NCBI RefSeq assembly: GCF_000155975.1
Contig: NZ_GG730299.1
Span: 2,291,813 to 2,355,812, forward strand
Source of the DNA: Citrobacter youngae ATCC 29220
GTDB taxonomy: Bacteria; Pseudomonadota; Gammaproteobacteria; Enterobacterales; Enterobacteriaceae
Length of the DNA: 64,000 bases
Reading direction: 5' to 3'
Numbering within the stretch: the stretch's first letter is position 1; the number at the start of each line of letters is the position of its first letter. The notes under the pieces are model-generated. The model saw only the letters and a program-made list of their open reading frames with translations, was not told the origin of the DNA and searched no databases. Of this stretch, positions 8,256-18,604 are shown one piece after another. The translations under genes were made by a program, and so were the position numbers.

Positions 8256-11200
8256 ATGAACAAAGTTTACAGCATTATTTGGAACGCGGCGCTCGGTATC
8301 TGGGTGGTCGTTTCTGAATTAACTAAAGGCAAGAAAAAAAGCAGTTCACGTAAAACTGTCGCCGTCCTCGCTGCGGGCGCATTAAGCGGAGCGTCGATGT
8401 TAGCTTCGGCAGCTCCGATTATTGATATCGGCGATCATAATATTTCGACCGACTACCAGAGAGGTATTTCCGCTGGCGTTTATGATGGGATTCATAACTA
8501 CGGCTTCTTATATGAAGATAATACCACTGGTCAGGCGCTCAATATCAGCGGCGCGATCCCGGCGATTACCCCAGGCCAAAGCGGCGTTGTTGAGTCAACG
8601 ACTATCCGGGAGCTGCTGCAAACCGGCAAAATCACGCTCAAGGCTACCAGCCCTGACCAGAGCGTAAAAACAATCTCTACGGAGGAAGAGCTGGCAGAAT
8701 ACCTGACTCATACCCAGTCAGCGAAACCCTCGCAAAGCGCGGACTTTGACATTGTTGATCCGGCGCTTCCTGGAGAGCCAGAAACTATTAAGGTTTTTGA
8801 TACCAGTACGTTAGCTGGGTTTATCACGGAGTCGCAAATCGGCGATTCTGTTTTAAATACGTATGATGCGCAACAAACGCAGATCTATAAGCAATTTGGC
8901 ATCGCGTTGGCGACTAATGGCGCCACGGCCAATCTGAATATTGGCGACGATACGCTTCACGTGCGCCACCAAGCCAATACCATCGAATTACTGGCCAAAG
9001 ACTCCTCACTGCTGGAAGCGCAAGGCGCCAATAGCCAGGTGAACTGGCAATCCGATAACTACATTAAATTTAACGCCGCCCCCGTTATTCCAACAAAAAC
9101 GTTTAACGGTTCAAAGATAACCTCCGTATTTGGCGGCGATGTCACGCTGATGACGTATGGCTATAACGACGCTGGCGAGGTTATCGAAACGGGGGAAAAA
9201 ACGTTCTCAATTACCACTGCGGCGGAACTGGCTGAGTTCAATAGCTGGCTGTTAGGCGAAAGCGATGATGCCGCGCAAAAGCCGGATGGGCAAAAAGTCA
9301 GCCAGATCCAGCTGTGGCTGGATGTTGAAAACAGCCAAATCACAACCGTATCCGCCGCACAAGCGAAGTATGCCGAGCTGATTGATGACCTGCTGACGTC
9401 AGGTAAACAATCGGATGTTATCAGCTGGGATTACGACGTCTGGACCGATGGCGAGTCGCACAGCAATAACACGACCGCCGAACGCGGCGAGCTGCACGCT
9501 ATCTACGCCAACGGTACGGGCACCGCCGGTACGTTGAACAAAGACGCCATAATCGCCGTTGACGGCAGTATTAATGGCGTAATGAAAGCCCTTGACGGTG
9601 GGGTTATCACTAACCTGGGCGAACTGAACGCATTGCGTACCACTACCGGGCAAAGCCTGGCAATCGGCATGTTGGCGAAAGACGCGACGGCAACCAACCA
9701 CGGAACCATCAACTCCGGGCTGTTTATTGATAAAGACGGTAATCAAAACGTCAGCAGCTACGGTGCATTTGGCATGCAGGGACAAGGCGCCAGCGTCATT
9801 ACCAACGAAGGCACCATCAACCAGGCGATTACTACCGATAACTTCGGCACCGCTTCTGCTGCCGATCCCTGGAGTAAAGACGATCCCGAAACCTCGTTGA
9901 CGCTGGCCATTGGTATGCAGTTGTCCAACGACGCGCAAGGCACTAATAACGGCGATATCAACATCGTCAACGGACACAAAGACAAAAATCCTTTTGGTAG
10001 TGGTACCGCCTTTGGCGTTGAAGTCGCCGACAATGCCACATTTACCAACGCCCAGAATGCCTCTATTTACCTTGGCCGCAGCGCGAATAACCTGTCTCAG
10101 GATGCCATACTGCCAGGAGGAGCCAGCCCAAGCGCCGGTATTATGACCAAAAGCGCCAAAGAGGTGATTAACAACGGTCTCATCACCCTGGGTGCTGGCA
10201 TACGTAACGCCGCCGGGATCCTGATCGGCAATGCAACGGGTGATGTGCTGAATACCGGCACTATCGTTATCAATGGCGATAGCCGTGGAGGAACCAGTAA
10301 AAACTACGGCATCACTGTGCGTGACAGCGGCGCAGAGAATGGTCAGATCATTAGAAATGACGGCAAGATTAACGTTAATGGCAACAATAACGTCGGGATC
10401 CATGTCAGCGCCAATAAGAAAAATGCCGAAGTCACTACCAGCGATTCTGGCTCTATCGTGGTCGATGGTAACGGCGGCGTCGGTAACCGAAACTATGCCA
10501 TCTGGGCGGAAGGCGGCGCCAACGGTCAGGCGACGGTCAACGTCTATTCTGATATTATCCTGAATAAGGCGGGTAACATCGGCGTGCACGTGCGTGATAA
10601 CGCCATCGCTAACGTCGATACGCTGAGCAGCCCGGCATTCAACAACACCGATCAGATTGGTTATTACCTGTATGGTAAAGGCGCAACCGCCAATATTGGC
10701 CAGGCGGTGATGAATGACAACGCGAAGGATCGCACCACCATTTTCCGTATCGCCAATGGCGCATTGCTGGCCGGTAATACCACTAACCCGAAAGATCAGT
10801 CCACTTCTAACCTGAATCTGACGCTCAGCGGCAACAAGTCCGTTGGCGTTCTCGCCACCGGCGCTGGCAGTAGCGTAGATACCGGTGAAGCAACGTTTAC
10901 CGTTAAGGGTACCGACTCCGCTGCGCTGGTTATCGAAGGCGGCGCGAAAGGGACCATCAGCGAGAAAACCACCATCAATTTAACCGGTGAAAGCACCGTT
11001 GCCGGGGTGGTGGACGGCCAGGCGCATCATTTGAATGGCAATACGCAGGGAAATGCCGCCGCCACTACCCTCACCTCAAATGCGAGGATCACCTCTGAAG
11101 CCAGCGGCAACAAAGTTATCGCCTACGTAGCGAGGAATCTGGGTAACCTGCTCCTCGATACCCAATCGATTATCGATCTGGCCAGCGTCGACAGCATCGG

Positions 11201-14200
11201 CGTTGATGTGCAAAAAGGCGGCAGCTTAACCAATGACTCCTCCAGCGCCCTGCATGTCAGCAACGGCATCGGCGTACGCGCCTCAGGCTCCAACGCGCAG
11301 ATTAATAAGCTGGGCAAAATTCAGGTTGATGACGGCACTGCCGGCGTTCTGCTGACCGAGGGGGCCAGCCTGCTGATTAACGGCAGCAATGGCGACAGCA
11401 TTACCACCAATGGATCCGCTGATGGTATTCGTCTGGCCGAAGGCGCTGGCGCACTGGCCGCCCAAAGCGTGCTGATCCGCGCCGAGGGTACAGGCGCCGG
11501 TATTCAAAACGATGCCAACAACACCAATATTACGCTGCGTGATGTCACGATTGATTCCAATGATGGTCCGGGGATCCGCACCAGCGTGGCGCTGACCATG
11601 AACGATGGTCAGAACAACCTCCTCAACGTCAACGGGAAAGGCACCGGCTTCGCCTTTGAACAACGCAATGGCGACGCGGTGACGGGCGATCTTACTATTG
11701 GTAAAGGCTATACCATTAAGGTTCTGAGCAGCGAAGGCAGCGGGATCCGCGCCAATACGGACGGTCGTATCACCACCAAAGCCGACATCAGCGTGAGCAA
11801 CAGCGCAGGCGGTTCGGCGATCATCGCGAAAAACGTCAGCGCATTGAAAAACAGCGGCAAAATCATCTCTGCCAGCACCACCTCACCGGTGATTGACGCC
11901 AGCGGCGACAGCAGTAAAACCATTACCAATACCGGAACCCTGCAGGCCATCAACGACACGGTGGTGGCGATTCAATCGGGTAAGGGAAATGACACCATTG
12001 ATATCAGCGGCGGCATCACCAGCGGCGTAATCAATACCGGCGAAGGCAGAGATATCTTCAACTGGCACAGCGGCGCTTATGCGGGCGAAGTGAACTTCTC
12101 CGGCACTGGCGGCAACAATAAAGCCAACATCGGCAACGTCACGCTGGATAAAACGCGCCACATTATTACCGCTGCGGGTACGGGGAATGCCCTCACCTTC
12201 ACCGATACAAAAGATGCGAAGATTGGCTCGCTGGCGAGCGACAATCTGAACGTAGGCACCAACATTGGCACCGGCTGGGATTCCCTGACCATCAGCGGAT
12301 CCAACGCGGATGTCCGCGTCGTTGAAAACCTGGCTCTGGCGAGTAAAACCATTGCCGTAAACGATGGCGCCACGCTGCGCACCGGCGACCACGTCGAACC
12401 GACCAGCACTGCCGCCAGCATTGGTGATTACAATGTGACGACCCAGGGCACAGGCAGCAAGGTTGTCTTCGATACCCAGGGTGATGCGTCAGCGGCGCAG
12501 ATCTATCGCGGGATCATCAGCGGCGACGGGAAATTTGAACGTGCGGCGGGCGGTACCACGATCTTTACCGCCAACAACAGCTACACCGGCTCTACCACCA
12601 TTGCTCAAACGGGTACCTTGCAGTTAGGCGACGGGGGAAATGAAGGCGAAGTCAGCGCTGTGTCTGATATCATCGACGACGGCGTGCTGGCGATTAATCG
12701 CGCCAATAACGTCCTGCTCAACGGGGTGATTTCGGGCATCGGCGCGCTGCAACAAATCGGCGGCGGCATTACTCGTCTGACCGGCAATAACGCCTATACC
12801 GGCGACACCACCGTCACCAACGGTACGCTGCTGGTGAATGGCGATCAAAGCGCGGCACGCGGCGCCACCACCGTCAGCGGCACCTCCACCCTTGGCGGGA
12901 ATGGCGTTATCGGCGGCAACGTGCTGATGAACGATGCCACCACCCTCAGCGCGGGTGACGGCGGCGCGGGTACGCTGACCATTAACGGTAATTTGCAGCT
13001 TGGCAGCAAAACGACCTCCGCTTTCGAACTGGGCAACGCTTATACGCCAGGCGGCGCGCTAAACGACCTGGTGAACGTCGCAGGCGATCTGCAACTGGAC
13101 GGCACCCTGGATGTCACCACGTCACAGGGCGGTCATTTTGGCCCAGGCGTATACCGTATTTATAACTACGGTGGCGCCCTGAATAACCAGACGCTGGAGC
13201 TGGGCGCAGTCCCGGATAGCCAGGATAAGAGCAATATTTTTGTTCAAACCTCTATCGATAAACAGGTTAACCTGGTGAATGCCAACGGCGTTACGCTGCA
13301 GTTCTGGGACGGCGAGACCGTGAACCAGAGCCACGGCGCATCCGGCATTGAAGGTAATAACAAAATTGACGGCGGCGATGGCAAATGGATGGCGATCGGC
13401 AGCCTGGGCGATAACAACTGGACCACGGCAACCGGCGAAGGTAACGCGCCATGGGCGCAGAAATCCTTCGCCGTCTTCACCGCGGCACCGGGTATTGTCA
13501 CCGTAGATAACGCGGCGGGAGACGTTCACTTCTCCGGCGCGCAGTTTGATGCCGATGGCTATGTCGTGAAAGGCGATGCGCTTAACGCGTATGCCACCAC
13601 GGAAAACGCAACCCACGCAGGCCAGACGCCGGGCACCGGTGAACTGCTGCTACGCGTTGGCGCCGGTGGCGCGGGGCAAAACTATACCGCAACCATTGAG
13701 TCCATCCTCCGTGAAGCCAGCACCAACGACAAACTGACGCTGGTAAAAACCGACCTGGGTCGTCTGATCCTCAGCGGGGATAACGAGTATCGCGGCGGCA
13801 CCCGCATTGATGGCGGTACGTTGCAAATTTCCGCCGACGGCAACCTCGGTCAGAGCGGAACCGACCTGGCGATTAACAACGGCTCCACGCTGCAGATGGG
13901 CGCGGATCTGACCAGCAATCGCACCATCGTGCTGGGAGCGAATGATAACGCGGCGGTGTTTGACCTCAATTCACACCACTTCACGCCAACCGGTGAGATT
14001 AGCGGCGACGGCAAACTGAAAGTCACCAGCAGCTCCAGCGATGCGGGCAGCGTCCTGTCGTTCGATCGCGCCAACAGCTACAAAGGCGACACCGAAATTG
14101 CCGGTACGGGGAATATCAACAATGTCACGGTCAACGTCAGCAAAACCGGGGCCTTTGGTAGCAATGAAAGCAGCACCGTGAACGTCAATAAGGGAGCAAC

Positions 14201-17200
14201 GCTCAACGTCAGCGGGACAGATACCAGCCTGAAATCTCTGACCATGAACGTCGCCGACAGCCTGTTAACGCTGGCGGATAACGTCACCGCCGCGAGCGCA
14301 ATGCTGAACCTGACGGGGGCTGCAAAAGCGGTGTTAACCCACAACGCCACCGCGGGCAACGCGACGGTTAACGTGGCAAAAGACAGTACCCTGGCGCTGG
14401 AAGAAGACTCCAGCGGCGGCAATGCGACCGTGAATAACAGCGGACTGATGACCTTTGCTGACCAGGCGATGGCAGAAAATACCGTCGTTAAAAACCTGGC
14501 TGGCGGTAAGGTCGATATCAGCGCGGTCGACAGCGCAACCTCTATCGGCTCCTTGTCCGGCGCGGGGAATGTCGAACTGGGCAATAACGCATTGTCGCTG
14601 GGTAATCTGCATCTGGATGACACCATCAGCGGTATTATCAGCGGTAACGACGGTAGCCTGGTGAAAATCGGTGACGGCACGTTAACCCTGACGGGCGACA
14701 ACGCTTACACCGGCACCACGGACGTCAATGAAGGCGTGCTGCTGGTTAACGGTAATCAGTCTGCCGCAACCGGTCAGGTAACGGTGAAATCCGGGGCCAC
14801 GCTCGGCGGGAACGGGATTATCGGCGGCGCGGTTGATGTACTGGACGACGGTCATATAACCGCGGGCGCCGCTATCAACAGCGTGGGTAAACTGACTACC
14901 GGCTCGCTGACGCTTAGCGATAACGCACAGCTGGATTACCAGTTTGGTCAGGCTTATACGCCGGGCGGCGCCTTCAACGACCTGATTGACGTCAATGGCG
15001 ACCTGACGCTCGACGGTAAGCTCAATATCGAGACCTCACCGGGCGGCAGCTTTGACGTGGGCGTTTACCGCGTCATCAACTATACCGGCACCTTGACCAA
15101 TAATGTGATGGACATTGCCAGCGCGCCGGAAGCCGCAGACAGCCTGTACGTTCAAACGTCGGTGAAAAATCAGGTTAACCTGGTCAACCATGCCGGACTG
15201 ACGCTGCGCTTCTGGGACGGCACCGGCGGTGAGAATGGCGAGCTGAAAAACAACGGCGTCATCAACGGCGGCGACGGCATCTGGCAATCCAGCCAGGGGA
15301 ATGACAACTGGACCACGGATGAATCAACGCCGGAAGGCGCGCTGAACGCACCGTTTACCGATGCCGCCTTCGCCGTCTTCCAGGGCGAAGCAGGCAACGT
15401 GACCGTCGATAACAGCAAAGGCGACGTCATCATCAGCGGCGCACAGTTCGCCACCGATGGCTATCGCGTGGGCGGAGAGGCCATCACGACTGACACAGCC
15501 AATACGCTGATTCGCGTCGGCGATGGCACGGTAGAGGGCGCCAGCTATACCGCAACGATCGACAGCGTGATCCGCGGTACCGGTGGGCTGAATAAAGGCG
15601 ATCTCGGTACGCTCATCCTCACAGGCGACAACACCTACAGCGGTGGAACCACCATCACCTCTGGTACGCTACAGGTGGCGGGTGATACCAATCTTGGCGC
15701 GCCAGAGACGGGAATTACCTTCAACGGCGGTACGCTGAAGTATGGCGCAGCGTTTGATACCGCGCGCCAGGTGACGCTGGAATCCGGCGGCGGGACATTC
15801 GATACCAACGGACACGACGTTTCTCTGCTGACGGAAGTCGAAGGTAATGGGCATCTGACCAAAACCGGTAAAGGCTCCCTCACCCTGACGCTGGATAACA
15901 CCTACACCGGTGGCACCACCATCGAGCAAGGCGTTTTACAGCTGGGTAACGGCGGTAATATCGGTAGCATTCAGGGAGATATCATTGATAACGGCGTGCT
16001 CAACGTCAATCGCGCGGATACCCTGGCGCTCACCGGTAATATCAGCGGCGAAGGCCAGCTGCATCAGACCGGGAGCGGCACCACTGAACTGCTGGGCGCA
16101 AACAGCTACAGCGGCGCAACGTTGATCGCCAACGGCGTACTGCAAGCGGGTAACACCAACACCTTAAGCGCCGCATCGCACCACTATGTTGTCGCGGACA
16201 CCACGTTGAATACGCAGGGCTATAACCAGACCGTGGCAGGGCTGAGCAACGGCGGCGATGTGTCGCTTCTCGGTCAGCAGACTGGCACAACCTTAACCGT
16301 CAAAGGAGACTACCGCGGCGAGCAAGGCACCATCAACATGGCGGCCACGCAGAATGCCAGCGGCGCAGGTATTGCCGACCGTTTGATTATCGATGGGGGC
16401 AACGCCAGCGGTAGTACGCTGCTGGATATCGATGGTTCTGGCCTCGGCGCGCCAACCGTCGGGGATGGTATCGAAGTGGTCACCGCCCTCAATGGCGCCA
16501 CCACCACCGCGCAAACCTCGCGCGATGCTTTCCATCTGGCCGCCGATCGTATGGCTGCGGGCGCATTTGAGTATCAACTGCATGCGGGTAATGCTCAGGG
16601 TCAGGGGGAAAACTGGTATCTGAGAAGCGAATACCGTCCTGAAACCATGCTGTATTCTGGTCTCGCCAGCGTCGTGCGCCAGGGAGACATCAGCCTGCTG
16701 GGTAACATGCACCAGCGAATGGGTGACGAGGTTAAGCCGGGCATTGACGAAGACAATCGTGCGTGGGCAAGAATGATTGGTTACTCCGGTAAAACAAAAC
16801 TGGATGATGCGGCAGGTACGCAAACCAGCTCCCATACCATGGGTATCCAGGTCGGCGTCGATATGTATGCTAACGAAAGCTGGAAAGCCGGGATGTATAC
16901 CAGCATCCTTGATATCGACAGCAACGTGAAAGGCACCAAGACAGGCAGCAACGGCAAAGGCGGCAACATCGACGACAACGCGTTTTACGTCGGCGGCTAC
17001 GCCACCTGGTTCTCGGGTGACGGGATGTATGTTGATAACGTTCTGCAGTACGGTAATCATAAATCTCGTCTGGCAGCGACCGGGAACAACGGCTCGTATA
17101 CCGTCAGAGGCAACACGCTGACGGCATCAACGGAAGTGGGTAAATCGTTCCGTTTAGGCGCCAGCGCATGGAGTCTGGAACCTCAGGCTCAGCTGATCTA

Positions 17201-17594
17201 TCAATACAGCGATTTTGATAACGGTCAGCTTGACGGCGTGACTCAAACGAAAGTGAAAATGGACACCGCTGATTCCTTTACCGCGCGTCTGGGCGTGCGT
17301 CTGGTCGCTGACTATGGCACCAACCATGGTAAATTCCAGCCGTACGGTAGGGTCAACGTCTGGCAGGGGCTGGGTTCAAAAGACAAAACGCACTTTAGCA
17401 ATGCGGTTGCTACCACCACGCTGGAATCTTCCCAGCAGTACTCCAGCACTGAAGTTGCGGCCGGTCTGTCGTGGTCTATCGACAGAAACCTGCAGGTCTA
17501 CGGTGAACTGGGTACGCAATTTAGCAACGGCGGCAGTAAGTCGCAGGTAGAAGCGCCGGTCAATGCTTCTATCGGCTTTAAGAAATCGTTCTAA
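8256..17594 (+). CDS. giant type Va autotransporter adhesin, 3112 residues
   Basis: This is a very large self-secreted surface protein. It begins with an extended signal peptide (MNKVYSIIWNAALGIWVVV, then a basic stretch and a hydrophobic core ending near residue 53, LASAA), as in many big autotransporters. The passenger (about 54-2780) is a repetitive Asn/Gly/Thr/Ser-rich beta-helix; its second half carries passenger-associated transport repeats (LTGDNAYTGTT, GTLLVNGDQSA, ATLGGNGIIGG). Residues about 1505-1870 and 2145-2480 are a diverged tandem duplication. The C-terminus (about 2829-3112, WARMIGYSGKTK) is the 12-strand autotransporter barrel ending in Phe. The role is probably adhesion, aggregation or biofilm; the ligand is unknown. 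No protease triad or RGD was noticed. A strong terminator follows. The frame is intact over 9.3 kb. Confidence 0.92.
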   Translation: MNKVYSIIWNAALGIWVVVSELTKGKKKSSSRKTVAVLAAGALSGASMLASAAPIIDIGDHNISTDYQRGISAGVYDGIHNYGFLYEDNTTGQALNISGAIPAITPGQSGVVESTTIRELLQTGKITLKATSPDQSVKTISTEEELAEYLTHTQSAKPSQSADFDIVDPALPGEPETIKVFDTSTLAGFITESQIGDSVLNTYDAQQTQIYKQFGIALATNGATANLNIGDDTLHVRHQANTIELLAKDSSLLEAQGANSQVNWQSDNYIKFNAAPVIPTKTFNGSKITSVFGGDVTLMTYGYNDAGEVIETGEKTFSITTAAELAEFNSWLLGESDDAAQKPDGQKVSQIQLWLDVENSQITTVSAAQAKYAELIDDLLTSGKQSDVISWDYDVWTDGESHSNNTTAERGELHAIYANGTGTAGTLNKDAIIAVDGSINGVMKALDGGVITNLGELNALRTTTGQSLAIGMLAKDATATNHGTINSGLFIDKDGNQNVSSYGAFGMQGQGASVITNEGTINQAITTDNFGTASAADPWSKDDPETSLTLAIGMQLSNDAQGTNNGDINIVNGHKDKNPFGSGTAFGVEVADNATFTNAQNASIYLGRSANNLSQDAILPGGASPSAGIMTKSAKEVINNGLITLGAGIRNAAGILIGNATGDVLNTGTIVINGDSRGGTSKNYGITVRDSGAENGQIIRNDGKINVNGNNNVGIHVSANKKNAEVTTSDSGSIVVDGNGGVGNRNYAIWAEGGANGQATVNVYSDIILNKAGNIGVHVRDNAIANVDTLSSPAFNNTDQIGYYLYGKGATANIGQAVMNDNAKDRTTIFRIANGALLAGNTTNPKDQSTSNLNLTLSGNKSVGVLATGAGSSVDTGEATFTVKGTDSAALVIEGGAKGTISEKTTINLTGESTVAGVVDGQAHHLNGNTQGNAAATTLTSNARITSEASGNKVIAYVARNLGNLLLDTQSIIDLASVDSIGVDVQKGGSLTNDSSSALHVSNGIGVRASGSNAQINKLGKIQVDDGTAGVLLTEGASLLINGSNGDSITTNGSADGIRLAEGAGALAAQSVLIRAEGTGAGIQNDANNTNITLRDVTIDSNDGPGIRTSVALTMNDGQNNLLNVNGKGTGFAFEQRNGDAVTGDLTIGKGYTIKVLSSEGSGIRANTDGRITTKADISVSNSAGGSAIIAKNVSALKNSGKIISASTTSPVIDASGDSSKTITNTGTLQAINDTVVAIQSGKGNDTIDISGGITSGVINTGEGRDIFNWHSGAYAGEVNFSGTGGNNKANIGNVTLDKTRHIITAAGTGNALTFTDTKDAKIGSLASDNLNVGTNIGTGWDSLTISGSNADVRVVENLALASKTIAVNDGATLRTGDHVEPTSTAASIGDYNVTTQGTGSKVVFDTQGDASAAQIYRGIISGDGKFERAAGGTTIFTANNSYTGSTTIAQTGTLQLGDGGNEGEVSAVSDIIDDGVLAINRANNVLLNGVISGIGALQQIGGGITRLTGNNAYTGDTTVTNGTLLVNGDQSAARGATTVSGTSTLGGNGVIGGNVLMNDATTLSAGDGGAGTLTINGNLQLGSKTTSAFELGNAYTPGGALNDLVNVAGDLQLDGTLDVTTSQGGHFGPGVYRIYNYGGALNNQTLELGAVPDSQDKSNIFVQTSIDKQVNLVNANGVTLQFWDGETVNQSHGASGIEGNNKIDGGDGKWMAIGSLGDNNWTTATGEGNAPWAQKSFAVFTAAPGIVTVDNAAGDVHFSGAQFDADGYVVKGDALNAYATTENATHAGQTPGTGELLLRVGAGGAGQNYTATIESILREASTNDKLTLVKTDLGRLILSGDNEYRGGTRIDGGTLQISADGNLGQSGTDLAINNGSTLQMGADLTSNRTIVLGANDNAAVFDLNSHHFTPTGEISGDGKLKVTSSSSDAGSVLSFDRANSYKGDTEIAGTGNINNVTVNVSKTGAFGSNESSTVNVNKGATLNVSGTDTSLKSLTMNVADSLLTLADNVTAASAMLNLTGAAKAVLTHNATAGNATVNVAKDSTLALEEDSSGGNATVNNSGLMTFADQAMAENTVVKNLAGGKVDISAVDSATSIGSLSGAGNVELGNNALSLGNLHLDDTISGIISGNDGSLVKIGDGTLTLTGDNAYTGTTDVNEGVLLVNGNQSAATGQVTVKSGATLGGNGIIGGAVDVLDDGHITAGAAINSVGKLTTGSLTLSDNAQLDYQFGQAYTPGGAFNDLIDVNGDLTLDGKLNIETSPGGSFDVGVYRVINYTGTLTNNVMDIASAPEAADSLYVQTSVKNQVNLVNHAGLTLRFWDGTGGENGELKNNGVINGGDGIWQSSQGNDNWTTDESTPEGALNAPFTDAAFAVFQGEAGNVTVDNSKGDVIISGAQFATDGYRVGGEAITTDTANTLIRVGDGTVEGASYTATIDSVIRGTGGLNKGDLGTLILTGDNTYSGGTTITSGTLQVAGDTNLGAPETGITFNGGTLKYGAAFDTARQVTLESGGGTFDTNGHDVSLLTEVEGNGHLTKTGKGSLTLTLDNTYTGGTTIEQGVLQLGNGGNIGSIQGDIIDNGVLNVNRADTLALTGNISGEGQLHQTGSGTTELLGANSYSGATLIANGVLQAGNTNTLSAASHHYVVADTTLNTQGYNQTVAGLSNGGDVSLLGQQTGTTLTVKGDYRGEQGTINMAATQNASGAGIADRLIIDGGNASGSTLLDIDGSGLGAPTVGDGIEVVTALNGATTTAQTSRDAFHLAADRMAAGAFEYQLHAGNAQGQGENWYLRSEYRPETMLYSGLASVVRQGDISLLGNMHQRMGDEVKPGIDEDNRAWARMIGYSGKTKLDDAAGTQTSSHTMGIQVGVDMYANESWKAGMYTSILDIDSNVKGTKTGSNGKGGNIDDNAFYVGGYATWFSGDGMYVDNVLQYGNHKSRLAATGNNGSYTVRGNTLTASTEVGKSFRLGASAWSLEPQAQLIYQYSDFDNGQLDGVTQTKVKMDTADSFTARLGVRLVADYGTNHGKFQPYGRVNVWQGLGSKDKTHFSNAVATTTLESSQQYSSTEVAAGLSWSIDRNLQVYGELGTQFSNGGSKSQVEAPVNASIGFKKSF
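12779..15740 (+). repeat. internal duplication within the autotransporter passenger
   Basis: Two blocks of about 1 kb encode similar protein: about 12779-13890 and about 14689-15740. Shared landmarks in the same order include YTPGGA-NDL, GVYR-YNY (or INY), VQTS, QVNLVN, L-FWDG, GGDG, DNWTT, APW/APF and SGAQFD/SGAQFA, then YTATI and LILSGDN/LILTGDN. The copies are diverged at the protein level, so the duplication is not recent. A spacer of about 800 bp of simpler repeats separates them. Confidence 0.75.
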
Positions 17595-17611
17595 GCGGAT
17601 ATCAACTTGCC

Positions 17612-17641
17612 AGCCCCCTGTTCTGCAGGGGGCTTTTTTTT
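17612..17641 (+). terminator. rho-independent terminator of the autotransporter gene
   Basis: A perfect 9-bp GC-rich stem (AGCCCCCTG at 17612-17620 with CAGGGGGCT at 17626-17634), loop TTCTG, is followed by a run of eight T to 17641. It lies 18 bp after the stop codon. Confidence 0.92.
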
Positions 17642-17654
17642 GCCTTTCAGGGCT

Positions 17655-17683
17655 GCCTGATGCGCTACGCTTATCAGTCCTAC
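17655..17683. repeat. REP-like element
   Basis: The segment starting GCCTGATGCGCTACGC and ending CCTAC has the form of an enterobacterial REP sequence, slightly degenerate (ATCAGTCC for ATCAGGCC). It lies between the autotransporter terminator and the EAL gene. Confidence 0.55.
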
Positions 17684-17737
17684 GGTCTTACCGACAATGC
17701 GGAACAATCAAGGGTTTGGGAAACGTAAAAGGAGAGG

Positions 17738-18505
17738 TTAACGATTATATTGCGTCAGGAGTAAGGGAATCTCTTCGGCCAACACCGGGGGAGAAATGAA
17801 AAAACCTTGAATTTTGTCACAGCCAATCTGCATCAGCCGGTCCAGTTCGGACTGGGTTTCCACCCCTTCGGCAAGAACTTCAATACCAAAATTGTGCGCC
17901 AGCGAAATAATCCCCTCAACAATCTTTGTTGAGCGGGTGTCGGGTTCAATGCCGGCAACAAATTCCTTATCAATTTTTAAGGTATCAAAAGGATATTTCA
18001 ACAGATAGTTAAGGTTAGCGTGGCCGGTACCAAAATCATCAAGGGCCAGTTTGACCCCTATCGCCTTCAGCTCCGTCATATTTTTAGCGGCTACCTGGCT
18101 GTCGCGCAGTGGTGACGTTTCCGTGACCTCTATCTGGCATCGATGGGGCGCGAGTCCGCTGACGGCCAGGTTATTTCTGACGCGTTGGGGTAACAGGGGA
18201 TCGCAGAACTCAAGCGCGGAAATATTGACTGATAATACAAGAGGATCGGACCAGGACGTCGCCACATCCCAGGGGGTGCGGGCAACCATATCTTCAATTG
18301 AAACGATATTGCCGCTGTCTTCCAATAACGTAATAAAAATATCGGGAGAGATCATCCCCATCTGAGGGCTGTTCCAACGCATTAATGCTTCAAACCCGCT
18401 AATTTGCTGGGTACGCAAATCAAAAATAGGCTGATAAACCATATAAAGCTGACTGGTATTCAATGCCTGTTCAAGCGCGATTAGCACCTCGTCGGAATTA
18501 AACAT
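17738..18505 (-). CDS. stand-alone EAL-domain c-di-GMP phosphodiesterase
   Basis: The 255-residue protein is essentially one EAL domain, with no membrane or sensory segment. It would hydrolyse cyclic di-GMP to pGpG in the cytoplasm. The catalytic motifs are all visible in order: EAL (GFEALMRW), the Asn of SVNIS, the Glu of IEVTE, DDFGTG, KIDK, AEGVET and IQGFF. It is therefore predicted to be active, unlike many degenerate EAL regulators. It ends the minus-strand cluster pilZ-luxR-EAL; the 99-bp gap to the LuxR gene may hold its own promoter. Next to a giant adhesin and a PilZ receptor, it probably lowers local c-di-GMP and so tunes adhesion; this link is an inference. Confidence 0.88.
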   Translation of the reverse strand: MFNSDEVLIALEQALNTSQLYMVYQPIFDLRTQQISGFEALMRWNSPQMGMISPDIFITLLEDSGNIVSIEDMVARTPWDVATSWSDPLVLSVNISALEFCDPLLPQRVRNNLAVSGLAPHRCQIEVTETSPLRDSQVAAKNMTELKAIGVKLALDDFGTGHANLNYLLKYPFDTLKIDKEFVAGIEPDTRSTKIVEGIISLAHNFGIEVLAEGVETQSELDRLMQIGCDKIQGFFISPPVLAEEIPLLLTQYNR

Positions 18506-18604
18506 TCCCTCTTCCTCTACAAATCATAAAAATCAAAAACCAGTCAAAATCGCTCCGAATTATATCTACTATGAGATGTATTAGATCAGAAAAGAATAGC
18601 CAGG

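Noticed and set aside
9399-10589. Long minus-strand open frame (396 codons) inside the autotransporter gene
   Set aside because: It is antisense to a high-quality coding frame with repeated GC-rich codons, lacks a ribosome site and has no recognisable domain; it is a shadow of the repeat-rich passenger.
12779-15740. CRISPR-like or satellite repeat
   Set aside because: The repeats are diverged and encode protein in one frame; they are passenger modules.
16293-17060. Minus-strand frame of 255 codons near the end of the autotransporter
   Set aside because: Antisense to the barrel/passenger junction with no start signal; shadow.
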